DNA from: Acanthacorydalis orientalis
Lineage: Eukaryota; Arthropoda; Insecta; Megaloptera; Corydalidae
Assembly: GCA_034766995.1 (NCBI GenBank)
Contig: CM068320.1
Location: 16,969,187 to 17,033,186, forward strand
Reading direction: 5' to 3'
DNA length: 64,000 nucleotides
Shown: one piece after another, positions 41,391-53,045 of the stretch
Layout: each line of letters opens with the position of its first letter
How positions within the stretch are numbered: position 1 is the first letter of the stretch
Notes under the pieces: generated by a model
The model's database searches: none
Told to the model about the DNA's origin: nothing
The model's input: only the letters and a program-made list of their open reading frames with translations
Made by a program: the position numbers and the translations under genes

Positions 41391-43280
41391 AATATATAAT
41401 TTAATAAGACCCATCATATGAAAAAGTTTTCATAATAATAAAATAAATAACATTTTGTACTATGTATGAAAAATGATATTAGTTACTGCTTTAATTCATA
41501 GTTATTGCATTTGATTACTTTGTACATGTTACAATGTCATCAACTATATTAATAATGATATTCAAAGTTATTCTATTTCTTATTTGATCATTAGTTAAAT
41601 TTACGTTTCAGAGAATTTCTCTATAAGTCGAATCAAGGAATTTATTCTAAAGAGTCCATTAACTATGGCTCGTCGAGAAATACAGTTATTATGAATCATT
41701 TATTATTGTAACTATCAAGTTTTACTAGATGAAAATGTGAAAGGTGACTTTAAATGAAAAGAATTAAGTGTCTGAGTGTTTCGTTTGAATTTTCAACGAA
41801 ATCACTATTAACAGATGATATTTTAGAACCAATTAGAATTAAAATCTCGAAATAAAAATAAATTGATATTCATAAAATAAAAGTAAAATCAAATTTTATT
41901 AATGTTCACATTTTAAAATGAAGCCTGACCGAATTAATACTATTTAATGGAAAAATTATTATCTAATTATATAAATTTTATGACAAAAGCAGGCATTTGT
42001 TATTCAAAATGTAAACAGAATAAAATATTAACTATTTGAATATTTGTTATTAAAATTACTTTTTTTACACCTACTTTAGAATCTAATAATTTTTTATTCT
42101 TTTTAATTTTTATTTTTTTGTGTTATTAGAAAATCTGAGTTTTAGTAAAAAAATATAATTGTATCTTTTTTTACAAATATTTTTAATAACATGTCTTAAA
42201 AAAAACAATTTTATTTGCTATATTGATTTTTATTAAATAATATATCAAAATACGCTTTTGTATATACAAGGCTGTAGAGAAAATGTAAAATATTTACAAT
42301 TTTTAAAAGTATTCAAATATTTAGGCCATGAATATTTATATAAGATTTTGCATTCAAAAGCTATTCTTTATTAAAATATAGATTCTTCCATAAATTATTC
42401 GTAATTCAAATTAGACTAAAATATATTTTTAGTTTGTATATTTCAAAGTAGTTTTATATTTGTAATGTTTATTTTATGATATTTATTATAAAGAAAGTAG
42501 AACAATAATTTTTGTATAATCTATTTATTAAATGACTGTAATAATATTCCTTGTGATTTCGGAATGCAGCGATAACTCTCTGCATTAGACACTTCAACCT
42601 CTTCTTATATTGTCATCTACATATTATACATTTTCAAGTATCAAAACTGAAACTTGTGTCTGATGCAACATTCATCATAAAATTTGTCTCTCTAGATTTA
42701 ACAAGAAATTTTATTCAACGTTCAAGTATTATACACATTATACTACATATTTATACAATTTACTTTTATCATTTTTTATTTTAAAAGAATACTGGTAGAA
42801 ACATGATTAAAGCCTTTCAAAATAATAACTTTCACGATGACAAATGTGCATTTTAGTGTCAGATTATGAACAACACACACATGATAAATTAGTCAATAGC
42901 ACAATGTATTTGTCATTTGTATTAAACACTTTTTTTAACAATCGCTATTTTTTATTAACGAATCTAAACACATATTTATAATCGATTATTATCAGAGAAA
43001 ATTTAAATAATGTAAACAAATAAAAAAGTAGTTATTGTATGTGAAATATTTTTTCGATAGTACCTAATAAATCGTTTTTTAAATCGGATCACTCATTTAA
43101 AAGAAAAAAATATATTTCTTTTTTAATTAATTTTTTAAACATTCTATTAGATAATTTATGTTTTCATAAAAAAAGAGAGAAATCCAGCTAATTTAATTTT
43201 GTATGAATTAAAGAATTTTGTTGAGTTAATTTAATAATTACATATTATAAAAATGATACTTATCAAAAGAAGTTTAAGTA

Positions 43281-43328
<48 letters not shown>

Positions 43329-43482
43329 TATTTGAATGTATGAAATATAAGACATCAATTTCAAGTCAGTTTGAAGTTACGACTACTTACATAAAATATT
43401 CAATAATTTTATTTTAAATAGAATAAAATTTAAATTAATAAAGAACTAAAAATCCAATAAAACAGATGTAGATTTGCAGGTC
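41391..43482. other. Gene-free AT-rich stretch
   Basis: One TA tract at 43282-43323. No ORF, repeat or terminus is recognised. Confidence 0.6.
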
Positions 43483-43490
43483 GTACAGAC

Positions 43491-43892
43491 CAGTGGTCTT
43501 CAAACTTTATCGACTTACGGAATCATTAGGATAATTTACTTTTTTGCGGAACCACCACCGGAAAACTCAAGATGCATATTACACAAGTTTTGAAAATCAT
43601 CCATGTTAGATAACTAAATTTTATTACTTACATTTGATTGAGAGGGGCCGTAATATATACTCATAACTACAGTTTTATGATATAATTGCTATAAATACAG
43701 TTTTACTGCATAATAATAGATAATAAAAGGTATTTATAGAAATAAAGGAAATTATTATGAATTAACTGGTTTTAAATTTTAAATAATTTTTTTCTCAGAA
43801 AATTCTTTCGAATTTTAAATTTGACTCGCAGGACTCCTGAACAGGTTAAGCGAAACCCCAGATTTCCGTGGAACACAGTTTGTAGAGTACTG
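43491..43892. mobile_element. hAT-type MITE, 402 bp, with 8-bp TSD
   Basis: The left terminus CAGTGGTCTTCAAACTTTAT, and the right terminus read in reverse, CAGTACTCTACAAACTGTGT, match at CAGT-TCT-CAAACT positions. Both continue into a 'CGGAA' block. The element is flanked by 8-bp duplications GTACAGAC (43483-43490) and GTATAGAC (43893-43900), differing at one base. The CAGNGGTC start and 8-bp target duplication are the hAT signature. There is no coding capacity. The interior is AT-rich with a GC-richer rim, typical of hAT MITEs. Confidence 0.9.
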
Positions 43893-44458
43893 GTATAGAC
43901 CAACATAGAAATTTATAAAACTTATAAACCAATAACTAAAACAATTGCAGGTACAATATATTGTATGAGTTGATGTACAGTGGACATGAAGGGGTGTTAA
44001 AGTTTTTGCTTTATAAAGTTACAAAAAAGTCCAATACGAAATTAAGAAATGATTTCAGCTCTTATAATATAAAGTAAATCCGAATATAATTCGATTGCAA
44101 ATAAATTGTTCCTTTAAATCTGTTATAACTTTCATTTGTTTTGTAAAACATTTTCCGCAACTTTATTAAATAAATTTAGGACTTTTTTTTAATTTAATGA
44201 AATAATTTAACTATTAGCTGTGTAGGTCTATTAAAAATTGCCATTATTGTCCCTAAAAAATTTCCACTTCTTCATGACGATTATACTTGTTATACATAAC
44301 TAACAGGTTAAATAGCAAATGGTAATTACTTTCTTCACCTGACGAGTATACTCGTCATAATATAAAGAAATGCCATTTCTTCATGAAGAGTATATTAGTC
44401 ATACACAACTAATATATTACATATTATTAAAATTTTTAATTAATTTACACATACACAC

Positions 44459-44502
<44 letters not shown>

Positions 44503-44966
44503 AATGTATTTACTATTTTTAGAACCAGATATTTTAATATAAAGAAACCTTTTGTAATATCAACATTGTCGTAATATATAATGATGTGTGTTCTCGTTTT
44601 GCTTAGAAAGACAAGTACATTTAAAGTTTCATTTTCAAAGCCGAGTACTTCAGGCATAAAAAACACTGAAGTGCACGGTCATCATTATGAAACACTCGCA
44701 GCATTCACGAAAACTTCACTTTAGTTATGATTTTTTTAATGGTTTCCGAAAACCATTGTATGTTTTCTTCGTTATGAAGTCATTGAAACGTGCAATATAT
44801 TTAGCCATTTCATAAAAGAATCGTGTTACATTAATAAAAGTGGAAATTTATCCTAGAAAGTTTCATTCATAATACATTTATTAAAACTTATGTTATTTAT
44901 ATGTAACTTAGCACTTTATATTTAATAACTTTTTTATAGAAGAACCTCATTAAAATGTTTTACGAC

Positions 44967-45029
<63 letters not shown>

Positions 45030-45119
45030 GTATGTATAAATCTGTTTAAACTTTTTTTTTTAAAAAAATACAATTTTATTAAAAATAATTTTTGTATTCG
45101 CAATACATGTTCGGAGTAC
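43893..45119. other. Gene-free stretch with palindrome triplet and TA tracts
   Basis: TA tracts at 44461-44500 and 44967-45038, with the palindromic module at 44275-44401 described separately. No gene is recognised. Confidence 0.6.
44275..44401. repeat. Three related 18-bp palindromes
   Basis: TGACGATTATACTTGTTA (44275-44292), TGACGAGTATACTCGTCA (44340-44357, perfect palindrome) and TGAAGAGTATATTAGTCA (44384-44401). The first and third are each preceded by TTCTTCA and followed by TACA(T/C)AACTA, so they are copies of one unit. The shape recalls the CACGAGAATTCTCGTG repeats inside the piggyBac end at 25969. A subterminal piece of a piggyBac-like or other DNA transposon is possible. Confidence 0.6.
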
Positions 45120-46014
45120 ATAATGTATATTTAAAGTATATACACAGTACATATCAATTTTAACAAAAAAAATATATTGTGGACATTTTGAATCTAAGAA
45201 TTTTTCTGATTACTATATAAAAATACTAGGACTAGTACTGAAAATTCATTTGAAGAATAGTGTAATTTTTATTTTAATTTTTTAAATGAAATTAGTATTG
45301 AAGAATACAATGACAATATATTACAGGGATATAAATTTTCTCCTTTTTGTCTATTGCAGGAATTATTTTTTTAGTAATGTATAACTTTGAACTCTGTAAA
45401 AAGATTTATTATTTATGTATTACTGGAAAAAAATATTTTTTTAAAATACTTCATGTTTATTTATCAATTCAAAATGTTCTCTTTTTTACATCTATTGTTT
45501 TATTTATAAATTTTCAAATATTTTCTATTATGAGCACGATTTATTTCATTCTTTTTCCCTTTTTTTTATTATAATGTATATTTAAAATATATACAAAAAA
45601 CTTATCGATTTTAATAAAAAAAATATATTGTGGACATTTTGAATCTAAGAATTTTGTTGATTACTATATAAAAATTGTATACTAGTATTGAAAATTCATT
45701 TGAAGAATAGTGTAATTTTGATTTTTATTTTTTAAATAAAATTAGTATTGAAGAATACAATTACAGTGTATTAGAGTGATATAACTTTTTTCCTTTTTGT
45801 TTTTTGTATGGATCATTTTTTTAATAATGTATAACATTGAACTCTGTACAAAGATTTATTTTTTATGCATGACTGGAAAAAAATATTTTTTTAAAATACT
45901 TCATGTTTATTTATCAATTCAAAATGTTCTCTTTTTTACATCTATTGTTTTATTTATAAATTTTCAAATATTTTCTATTGTGAGATACGATTTATTTCAT
46001 TCTTTTTCCCTCAT
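45120..46014. repeat. 451-bp tandem duplication
   Basis: Unit 1 spans about 45120-45570 and unit 2 about 45571-46014. Matching landmarks are 451 bp apart, for example GGACATTTTGAATCTAAGAA at 45181 and 45632, and TAATGTATATTTAAA at 45121 and 45572. Each unit carries one open frame (45347-45574 and 45797-46057). Over the shared 58 residues these differ at only about eight positions, for example ending KILHVYLSIQNVLFFTSIVL in both. The frames are AT-rich, hydrophobic and not recognised, and are probably chance. Unit 2 ends against a TA tract. Confidence 0.93.
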
Positions 46015-46019
46015 ATATA

Positions 46020-46051
<32 letters not shown>

Positions 46052-47820
46052 ATTTAAAAGTATAAATATTATAAATCCCAGTATATATAGAGTCCACAGT
46101 TATCTTATTGGAAAGTATTATTTTAAAACAATAAATATAATGTATAGAAATAAAAAAATTCTTCTTCTGAAATTATATTGAGTTATTTGTAAATAATCGA
46201 AATATATTAAAAATTTAATAAAATAATTAGAAAACAGAAAACTTTTGTATAGTAATTAGGTTATAGTGATAGTATATATGATAGAATGAGATGACTATTT
46301 ACATTTTATAAAACAAAATATAATATATCTGTATAATGTAGATAATATTTTTATTTTGAAATTTTAATCAAAGTAACTGAATGTAAAATCGACATATTGA
46401 ATTTACATTGCAAATGCATTCATCAGCTTTATATTTAATCCTCTTTATAAATGCGGAAAGACAATACGTTGCGCTAATTCATAAATTAATTGTTACAAGA
46501 TCAGATGAGTGAAGTGAAGTGATAGTGGAATATTTTCAATTAATACAATGAATTAATACATTAATACAATTGAATTGAATTAATACAATTTTTTAATTAA
46601 GAATTATTTATAATAACTGCTTTAAAAATCGTCATAATAATGACAATAAGTGATATATAAAAATAATGTTTATCCTTTTATCTTAGATACACAATAATTA
46701 AAAAATAATGTCCAGAATATCGTTTCTAGATAAAAAGTTAAACATTTGTATTTTTGAGGTATTACTAATTTTCTATCACATCAAATAAAACATTTGTTTT
46801 TTGTGTTTATTTATATTATGAATTTTCAGTTAACTATTTTGATTATAATTTTTATCAAACTGTATCAAATTAATGTTTATAATCAAATATTTTACCAAAT
46901 ATTTTCTTAGGAATTATAATCCGGTATACGAAAACTGTGTTATACAAAAATATGTATGAATATAGGGATTTTTTTATGGGACTATTTTAGGACAAACATA
47001 AAAACTAAATAATTAGACATCTTAAAAGATGGATTCAGACTTAAGTTCATAAACACTGAAGATAAATATAGTTCTGACGCTATGGCTGAATTCACTTTCA
47101 CAAAATAATTTTTCACACTCCCAAACCATACAAAATTTTTCTCATTAAAAATGTTCAATGATTGATTACAATTTTTTATGGTTTCTGGAATAAGTGAAAT
47201 ATATATTTTTAAAATTTTCACAAAAATTGGTATAACTATGATATATTTTTTATTGATTATCTTGACGGTCTTTACCCTTTTGGATTATTTTAGTATATTT
47301 ATTTCATTACTTTTTCTCACACGTCTAAATCGCTAAGTAAATGTAAGAGATTGATTAGTATTGAAGGTCTGATACTAGTAATGAAAAATAGACATTTAGA
47401 TGTTTCAAACAAACGAAGATCGTTATTTTTATGAAAAATTATATAGAAGCAAATAAAATGAAATTTAATAACACAGTAAAAACAATTGAATCCCTATGTT
47501 TCTAATTATTACATAACGTTCGTGTGTATAGTAGAATACTTTATTAGTTTGCACAAAAATATGTGTTTATAGTGAAAAATATCTCAATAAAAAGTTTAGT
47601 AGACGAAATAATATTCTGTACAAAAATCACACATAAAAAATAGGTTCTTGCAATTTGTAATCTGAATAATAAAATCATTATTTCATAGAAATTATAATTA
47701 TTTGAATCGAGACAAACATAAAGTAAATTACAGTAAATCAATCATTATTTTAGATTATCATTCGAGTGTGTTAATCATAGAACACCGAATAATTATTAAT
47801 ATTTGAATGTAGTCTGTTAT
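46015..47820. other. Gene-free AT-rich stretch
   Basis: A TA tract at 46014-46045, then featureless AT-rich sequence with no convincing ORF. Confidence 0.6.
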
Positions 47821-48140
47821 GACGAGTGCAATTACAAGTATGTCATGTGTGACGTCGTATAGCATTTGTACTGAACAAACACACCTGGTACAAAGTAAAG
47901 CGCCGTGCCATCATTCTGTTTACATTTACGCCAATCCAAACAAAGCATAATGGCAGATACTGCCACTTTCAATGCGACTCGTTTCTGTCTAATGAGAAAA
48001 GGAAATTGCCGAATTTATTTCTGTGGCATACACGCATCGTCTGTCCGAAATTTTAATCAATTGACTTAATGAAACTCCGCACGGGACACTTCGATAATTA
48101 TACCAGTGTTGCTATGGTAATGAAATGACATGAGTTAACC
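47821..48140. other. GC-richer islet with a 39-codon ORF
   Basis: Unique sequence markedly richer in G+C than its surroundings. It contains TGACGTCG (CRE-like, about 47850), CACCTG (E-box, about 47882) and TGTTTAC (forkhead-type, about 47919). An ATG frame at 47950-48069 reads MADTATFNATRFCLMRKGNC and continues RIYFCGIHASSVRNF. The protein is not recognised. The islet could be an enhancer, a promoter with a small exon, or an old repeat. Motif matches this short occur by chance. Confidence 0.4.
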
Positions 48141-48247
48141 ACCACCACTTCAACTTAGAATATATGGGTATAGAGTTATCCTATATTTATGATACCTGTA
48201 TTAAGTGAATATTCATTAAGGAACACTCAAACCAACACTCACATGTG

Positions 48248-48306
<59 letters not shown>

Positions 48307-48310
<4 letters not shown>

Positions 48311-49489
48311 GTTGTAACATATCAAGTTGCCGAATTTCAGTCAGTCAGAGGTCGACTACGACTGAGAAAGGTATTATGAAATATTTTACAAGTTCACCTA
48401 TTTGGAACTGACTATTGTAATGTACCCTTCAATTGTTTTTAAATATGAAGTTATTTTTGTTATTTTTATATTTTTATACCCTTTAAGAAGATGGTGTCCA
48501 CAAAAGATTTGAGTCTACTTTTTTATATGAGTTCAAGTTGGGACACAATATAGCAGTAGCAGGTAGAAATATCAATGGAGCTTTCGAAGAAGGGTCGGCT
48601 AGCCAGAGAACAATTCAATTATGGTTTAAAAATTTCGTTCCGGTAACATGAATCTCTACAATGAGCCTCGAGGAAGGCCCGAAGAAATTGTGAACGAAGA
48701 ACATTTAAAAGCCATGGTGGAAGCTAATCCACATACAACAGTTCGAGCTCTCGCATGTGATTTAAATGTTAGTGTTATGACTGTTTCTCGTCACCTCGCT
48801 GCAATAGAAAAGGTGAAAAAGCTGGATAAGTGGGTGATGCACGAATTGACAGATGGTCAGAAACTGAGACAATTAAAGGTATGCTCTTCATTGATGATTC
48901 GAAATGATAAAACGATATTTTCAAATTGAATCATTACTTGTGATGAAAGGTGGATTCTGTATGATAACAGAAAAAGATCTGGACAATGGTTAAATGCAAA
49001 TGAAGCTCCAGAACACGCACCCAATCCGTCATTACATCAAAAAAAAAATATAGTTACTGTGTGGTGGACAAATAAAGGAATAATCCATTATTATTTTTTA
49101 ATACCAGGCGAAACAATTAACGGCTGATTCATATTGTCGCGAAATCGATCGGACGTTATTTGTTCGTTAATCTGGGAATTTTTTTCTCATGTGGTGTATT
49201 CACCGGACCTAGCTTCCTCAGATGATGAGCTTCGGTTTCGGTCGCTTTATTATCACCAGGCTGATGCACATTTTAAAACAGTGAAAGAGGTCCGAAAACG
49301 TATTGGCGAATTCATTGGTTAAACGCAGATATCTTTTTTTCGACAAGGAATTTGTCAGTTGACCAACATATGGAGCAGAGTTATTCAAAATAATGGGAGA
49401 TATTTTGAGGATCGAAATGTATCCCATTTTTCCGTAAATATACGTTTATTTTCTATAAAAATAATGTCCCAATTAATTTGTACACCTAA
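48307..49489 (+). mobile_element. Mariner, family 2, about 1.18 kb, internally deleted
   Basis: The left end TTAGGTTGTAACATATCAAG, and the right end in reverse TTAGGTGTACAAATTAATTG, with TA on both sides (48305-48306 and 49490-49491). The left TA belongs to a TA array (48252-48306), so the element jumped into a microsatellite or the array grew next to it. Related fragments lie at 5908-6398 and about 52430-52645. Confidence 0.88.
48489..49425 (+). pseudogene. Mariner transposase pseudogene, second Asp block deleted
   Basis: N-terminal pieces read YEFKLGHNIAVAGRNINGAF and RTIQLWFKNF, the first HTH. After a frameshift comes GRPEEIVNEEHLKAMVEANP then TTVRALACDLNVSVMTVSRH and KVKKLDKWVMHEL (open frame 48648-48929). 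The first catalytic block is ITCDERWILYDNRKRSGQW, followed by VTVWWTNKGIIHYYF and IPGETING, then a stop. The region that should hold the second Asp (HDNARPH-type) is absent. Sequence resumes at HVVYSPDLASSDDELRF, the third Asp block, and ends TNIWSRVIQNNGRYFED. The layout and vocabulary are those of SETMAR/Hsmar1-like mariners. Stops, frameshifts and the deletion make it dead. Confidence 0.9.
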
Positions 49490-50340
49490 TATATTGTATA
49501 AATCTAAAAATTGTCTGCACAAATTAATTTCTTTTGGATTGTTTTTACTAAAAATACTCAAAACACATAATATTTTCCGATATTTTAAAAATGTATTTCT
49601 TTATAAATGTTATTTTTTCACACAAAACTCAATTTATACATAATCAAAATGGGCATAGATAAAAAATAATATATATATATATAAACATTTATACATAATT
49701 AAAATAAATAAAAATAATTTTCCAGATTACAGTGCAGTTTCATTTATAAATGCAGACCTGCTCAATTATAATTTAATATTTAAGTTTGAACTTAATTTAA
49801 CATATAATTATATACTTCATAGATATTAGAAATGCTGATCATTAATTAATATTAACGACAGAAAGATTATGAAATACAAAACAGTATACAAAAATACCAT
49901 TATGCACAATAACAAAATTTACTCTTTATAAGTGTTTATTTTATCTTCATTTTTGTTGTATTATAAAGCTCAATGCCTATATAAATATTCATTAATGGTT
50001 TACTTCGCGGTAGGCAGAAGTATATTTCATTAACTCTGAAATATGTTGCGTAGCAGTTTTATGAGTTGGAGAAGGATTTAGACTTTCTCATACACAGTAA
50101 TAAACTGTTGTGAATTTTGTTGCACATATGGAGGAGTACAGTACTAGAATTTTTTACTACGTTTATTTACATTAAAAATACTATTTTATTCATAATATAT
50201 TCTACTTTTAGAACGGTGTTTGATCATATAGTTATTTTCAACTGTTTAATAGACATTCATTTATATGAATATTAATTAGAAATACTGTTTGGTGTAGCTA
50301 CTACCCACTGATTTTGTTGTCTTTTTTGATAATGTGATAT
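49490..50340. other. Gene-free AT-rich stretch
   Basis: Nothing recognised apart from a short TA run near 49668. Confidence 0.6.
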
Positions 50341-50342
50341 TA

Positions 50343-50432
<90 letters not shown>
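50341..50432. repeat. TA array at the 3' end of a LINE
   Basis: TA repeats with two ATACATAT interruptions directly abut the LINE 3' end at 50433. The array may be the LINE's own simple-repeat tail, later expanded. Confidence 0.9.
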
Positions 50433-50433
<1 letters not shown>

Positions 50434-51165
50434 TATCAGCCTATGTCAATCCACTGCTAGATAAAGCCCTCTTCAATGAATTTCCTTTTTGTACGATCGA
50501 ATGCCTCTCTTCTCCACTGATTTCCAATAAAATATTTAATTTAATTATCCCACCTATACATTGGTTTCTTTCTTGGTCGTTTTATATTTCTTGGTTCCCA
50601 GTTAATAATTTCTGTTGTCCGTCAGATGTCTCTTCTTTTTGCAACATGCTCCGCATTATTTTCATTTCAGGCTCTTTATTCTTCTTATTACAACTGTGAT
50701 TTCTGTCTGATTTCATATCCATTCTATTTTTTTCCCTATCTCTTCTTGTTATTATTCCTAGTATGCATATTTCCATACTTCTCTGTGTTATTTGGAGTAT
50801 CTGAATGATTTTGGCATTAAACACCTATGTTTCATAGCCGTAAGTAAGTCTGGTTGTGTACATTGATCAAATACTTTTTTCTTCAAACAGGGTGGAGTTG
50901 TTGGTTTAAATATCGAAAAGTTTCATTCAAATGAGCTCCATCTCGTTTTTATTTTTCAATGAACGATAAATCTTTTTTAAAAAGCTAACCTAGATAGACA
51001 TACTTCGTAACTTCTATTTCTATTCCTTTTATTTCAATTCTTTTCAGGCAGAAAAATGCATTAAACAACAATTTTTCTTTGCGTGTTTAATATTTAGGCC
51101 AATTTTTGACTGGAATCATTTAACACTTCTGTCCTTTTTTGTACCTCTTCCGGAGAATTTATTCA
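50433..51165 (-). mobile_element. Non-LTR retrotransposon (LINE) 3' end, 5'-truncated
   Basis: On the minus strand the element starts within the reverse transcriptase thumb region (about 51165) and ends at CAGTGGATTGACATAGGCTG (about 50435-50454). The end CAGCAGTGGATTGA-type followed by simple repeats is the common 3' terminus of an insect LINE group, which I would place near RTE-like elements with low certainty. 5' truncation is normal for LINEs. Both sides are TA microsatellites. Confidence 0.82.
50462..51160 (-). pseudogene. LINE reverse-transcriptase C-terminal pseudogene
   Basis: The minus-strand translation, with frameshifts, contains LNDSSQK; EVTKYVYLG (usual EYVYLGQ); KKKVFDQC (usual KRKVFDSCILP); and, in the frame 50582-50824, LQITQRSMEICILGIITRRD then REKNRMDMKSDRNHS. 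The last is the 'QRAMERxMLGIxxRDRxRNExI' block found just after the reverse transcriptase in many insect LINE ORF2 proteins. The ATG-initiated 80-residue frame is only the middle of this region. Several stops and shifts make it non-functional. The catalytic YxDD box lies upstream of the truncation point. Confidence 0.85.
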
Positions 51166-51193
51166 TACATACATACTATTATATTTATATATT

Positions 51194-51246
<53 letters not shown>

Positions 51247-51385
51247 TTGGAATCAATTATTAATATTCGACGCACATTTGAAACTCCATATATCATTTCT
51301 TCATAGATTCTTAAAAAGAACGATTGTTAAATACTACTAAATAATTGATTTCCTAATTAATTAATTGACGACAAAATAAAAAATA
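51166..51385. other. TA array and short unique segment
   Basis: A TA array at 51195-51237 ends in (CA)n, then AT-rich sequence to the half MITE. Confidence 0.6.
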
Positions 51386-51463
51386 ATCTAATTTGGGATA
51401 ACATGTTTTCTTTTTAATTTTTGCATTTTTTTAATACTTTTGTGTGGAGGCCTATATTGAATA
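51386..51463. mobile_element. Hairpin MITE family, half copy
   Basis: Only the right half is present. TTGGGATAACATGTTTTC, then TTTTTGCATTTTTTTAATAC and TTTTGTGTGGAGGCCTATAT, match the right arms of copies 1 and 3. A TA array (51468-51590) begins immediately after it. The left half and the central stem are missing. Confidence 0.7.
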
Positions 51464-51467
51464 ATGC

Positions 51468-51500
<33 letters not shown>

Positions 51501-51550
51501 AAAATATATATGTATATATATATATATATATATATGTACATATATGTATA

Positions 51551-51590
<40 letters not shown>
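51468..51590. repeat. TA array with AAACAAAAA and GTACATATAT units
   Basis: A compound TA array directly following the half MITE. Confidence 0.9.
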
Positions 51591-51593
<3 letters not shown>

Positions 51594-52429
51594 AAATAGT
51601 AAATATTTTAATGTATGAATCACAAGCGAATTAATTAAATTCACTGTTCTTTATCGTTTTTAATGTCACTAGCAATACATTTTAACTACATGTCTTTTTT
51701 CGTTATTTAAATTTAAAATAAAATGATATTTCTTCCACGTATTTAAATAGCCATTTATAAATATTGATATTGGAAAATACTTGTTATAAAAACGAATAAG
51801 GAATAAAAAACATGTTGAAAATGTCACAATGTGATGTTTAATAAAAGATAGTATGCGGTGCTGTTGACAAATACTGGTTCAATTCTCAATCAATAGATAT
51901 AATTTGCTAATTGAGAATTAAGAAAGGTCGGATTTAGAAATAAAAGTTTACTTTATTATAGAAAACAAAATGGTCTTTAATCATTTTTATCTCTTTTGTT
52001 GGAACTTTATATATTATTCAAATTTAGTCAAGAATTTTTTTCCATTAAACCTCTGAAAATTTATCAGATTATGATAAATTAATGTATATTTTATGTAAAT
52101 ATTTATTATATTTTAAAATAGATATATTTATCAATGCAATTTATATTATATGTGAAAATTAATTCGGTGCCTTTAAATTTAATCGATCACAATCTGTTTT
52201 GAATTAAAACACTTTCTTGTCGTTTTAGGATTTTGAAGTGCCACACTTAAGATTTAAAAACACTATATTTCTTGGGTAAGCAGTTAGTATAACCTCATAA
52301 AACAGTAGTAATCACAAGCAGCGTATTAGACATTATATACTTTTTGCATTCTGATTGAAAAAAATGCTGCCGAAGCCACAAGATTGTTTTTTTAGCTTTA
52401 GGTAAGATGTTGTGACGCGTAGTACATGT
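51591..52429. other. Gene-free AT-rich stretch
   Basis: No gene or terminus is recognised. Around 52375-52400 a faint LPKPQDCFFSF reading could be the upstream continuation of the mariner fragment that follows. Confidence 0.5.
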
Positions 52430-52643
52430 AAAAAATGATAAAATGGTGGAAAAGATCCGAAAATGCTTTACCACTTCATCAACTCAAAGTTATTATTTTT
52501 TTGATAAGGGATTCGTCGGTTACCCGACAGACGGTGTAAAATTATATAAAATAATGTGGGAGACTAAGGACTGAAATGTATTCTATTTTTTGGTAAACAT
52601 CTACTTACTATAAAAAATGCACCAAATTATTTTTTTCACCCTT

Positions 52644-52645
<2 letters not shown>
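52430..52645 (+). mobile_element. Mariner 3' fragment, family 2
   Basis: The plus strand encodes KMVEKIRKCFTT followed by FVGYPTDGVKLYKIMWE, aligning by eye with the C-terminal end of the family-2 transposases at 49262-49425 and (in reverse) 5935-6115. The expected terminal AATTAATTTGTACACCTAA survives only as AATTATTTTTTTCACCCTTT. A TA array follows at once (52646-52690). No 5' end is seen. Confidence 0.65.
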
Positions 52646-52692
<47 letters not shown>

Positions 52693-52849
52693 ATATCATA
52701 TCACACATGTATATAAATATAGATGCAGTTTATTTACTTTTATTGTAAAAAAAAACTTTTTATATCATGATTTACAAACGTAAGTTTTGATATTCTGTTG
52801 ACAAAATATGCATAAAAATTGAATTTCCAAGTTCGCAAAAATATCAATC

Positions 52850-53045
52850 ACCCATGTCCTTAAATCCACATTAAACGATAGCGATAGAAGCGTTTACAAT
52901 CCAATTTCACAACAAAAACAGTGATGTGTCATGTCTCTGCGTAGTTTGCCAAGACAAACGACTTTCATCAAAGTGCCCTTATGTGATGGCAGATGTCAGC
53001 TCATGGGCGATTCCGTTTGAGACGACCCACATAACAGTCTTAGGC
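52850..53045. other. GC-richer islet with a 29-codon ORF
   Basis: Unique GC-richer sequence. The ATG frame at 52931-53020 reads MSLRSLPRQTTFIKVPLCDG then RCQLMGDSV and stop. It is not recognised. It may be a conserved non-coding block or small exon; there is no splice evidence. Confidence 0.35.
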
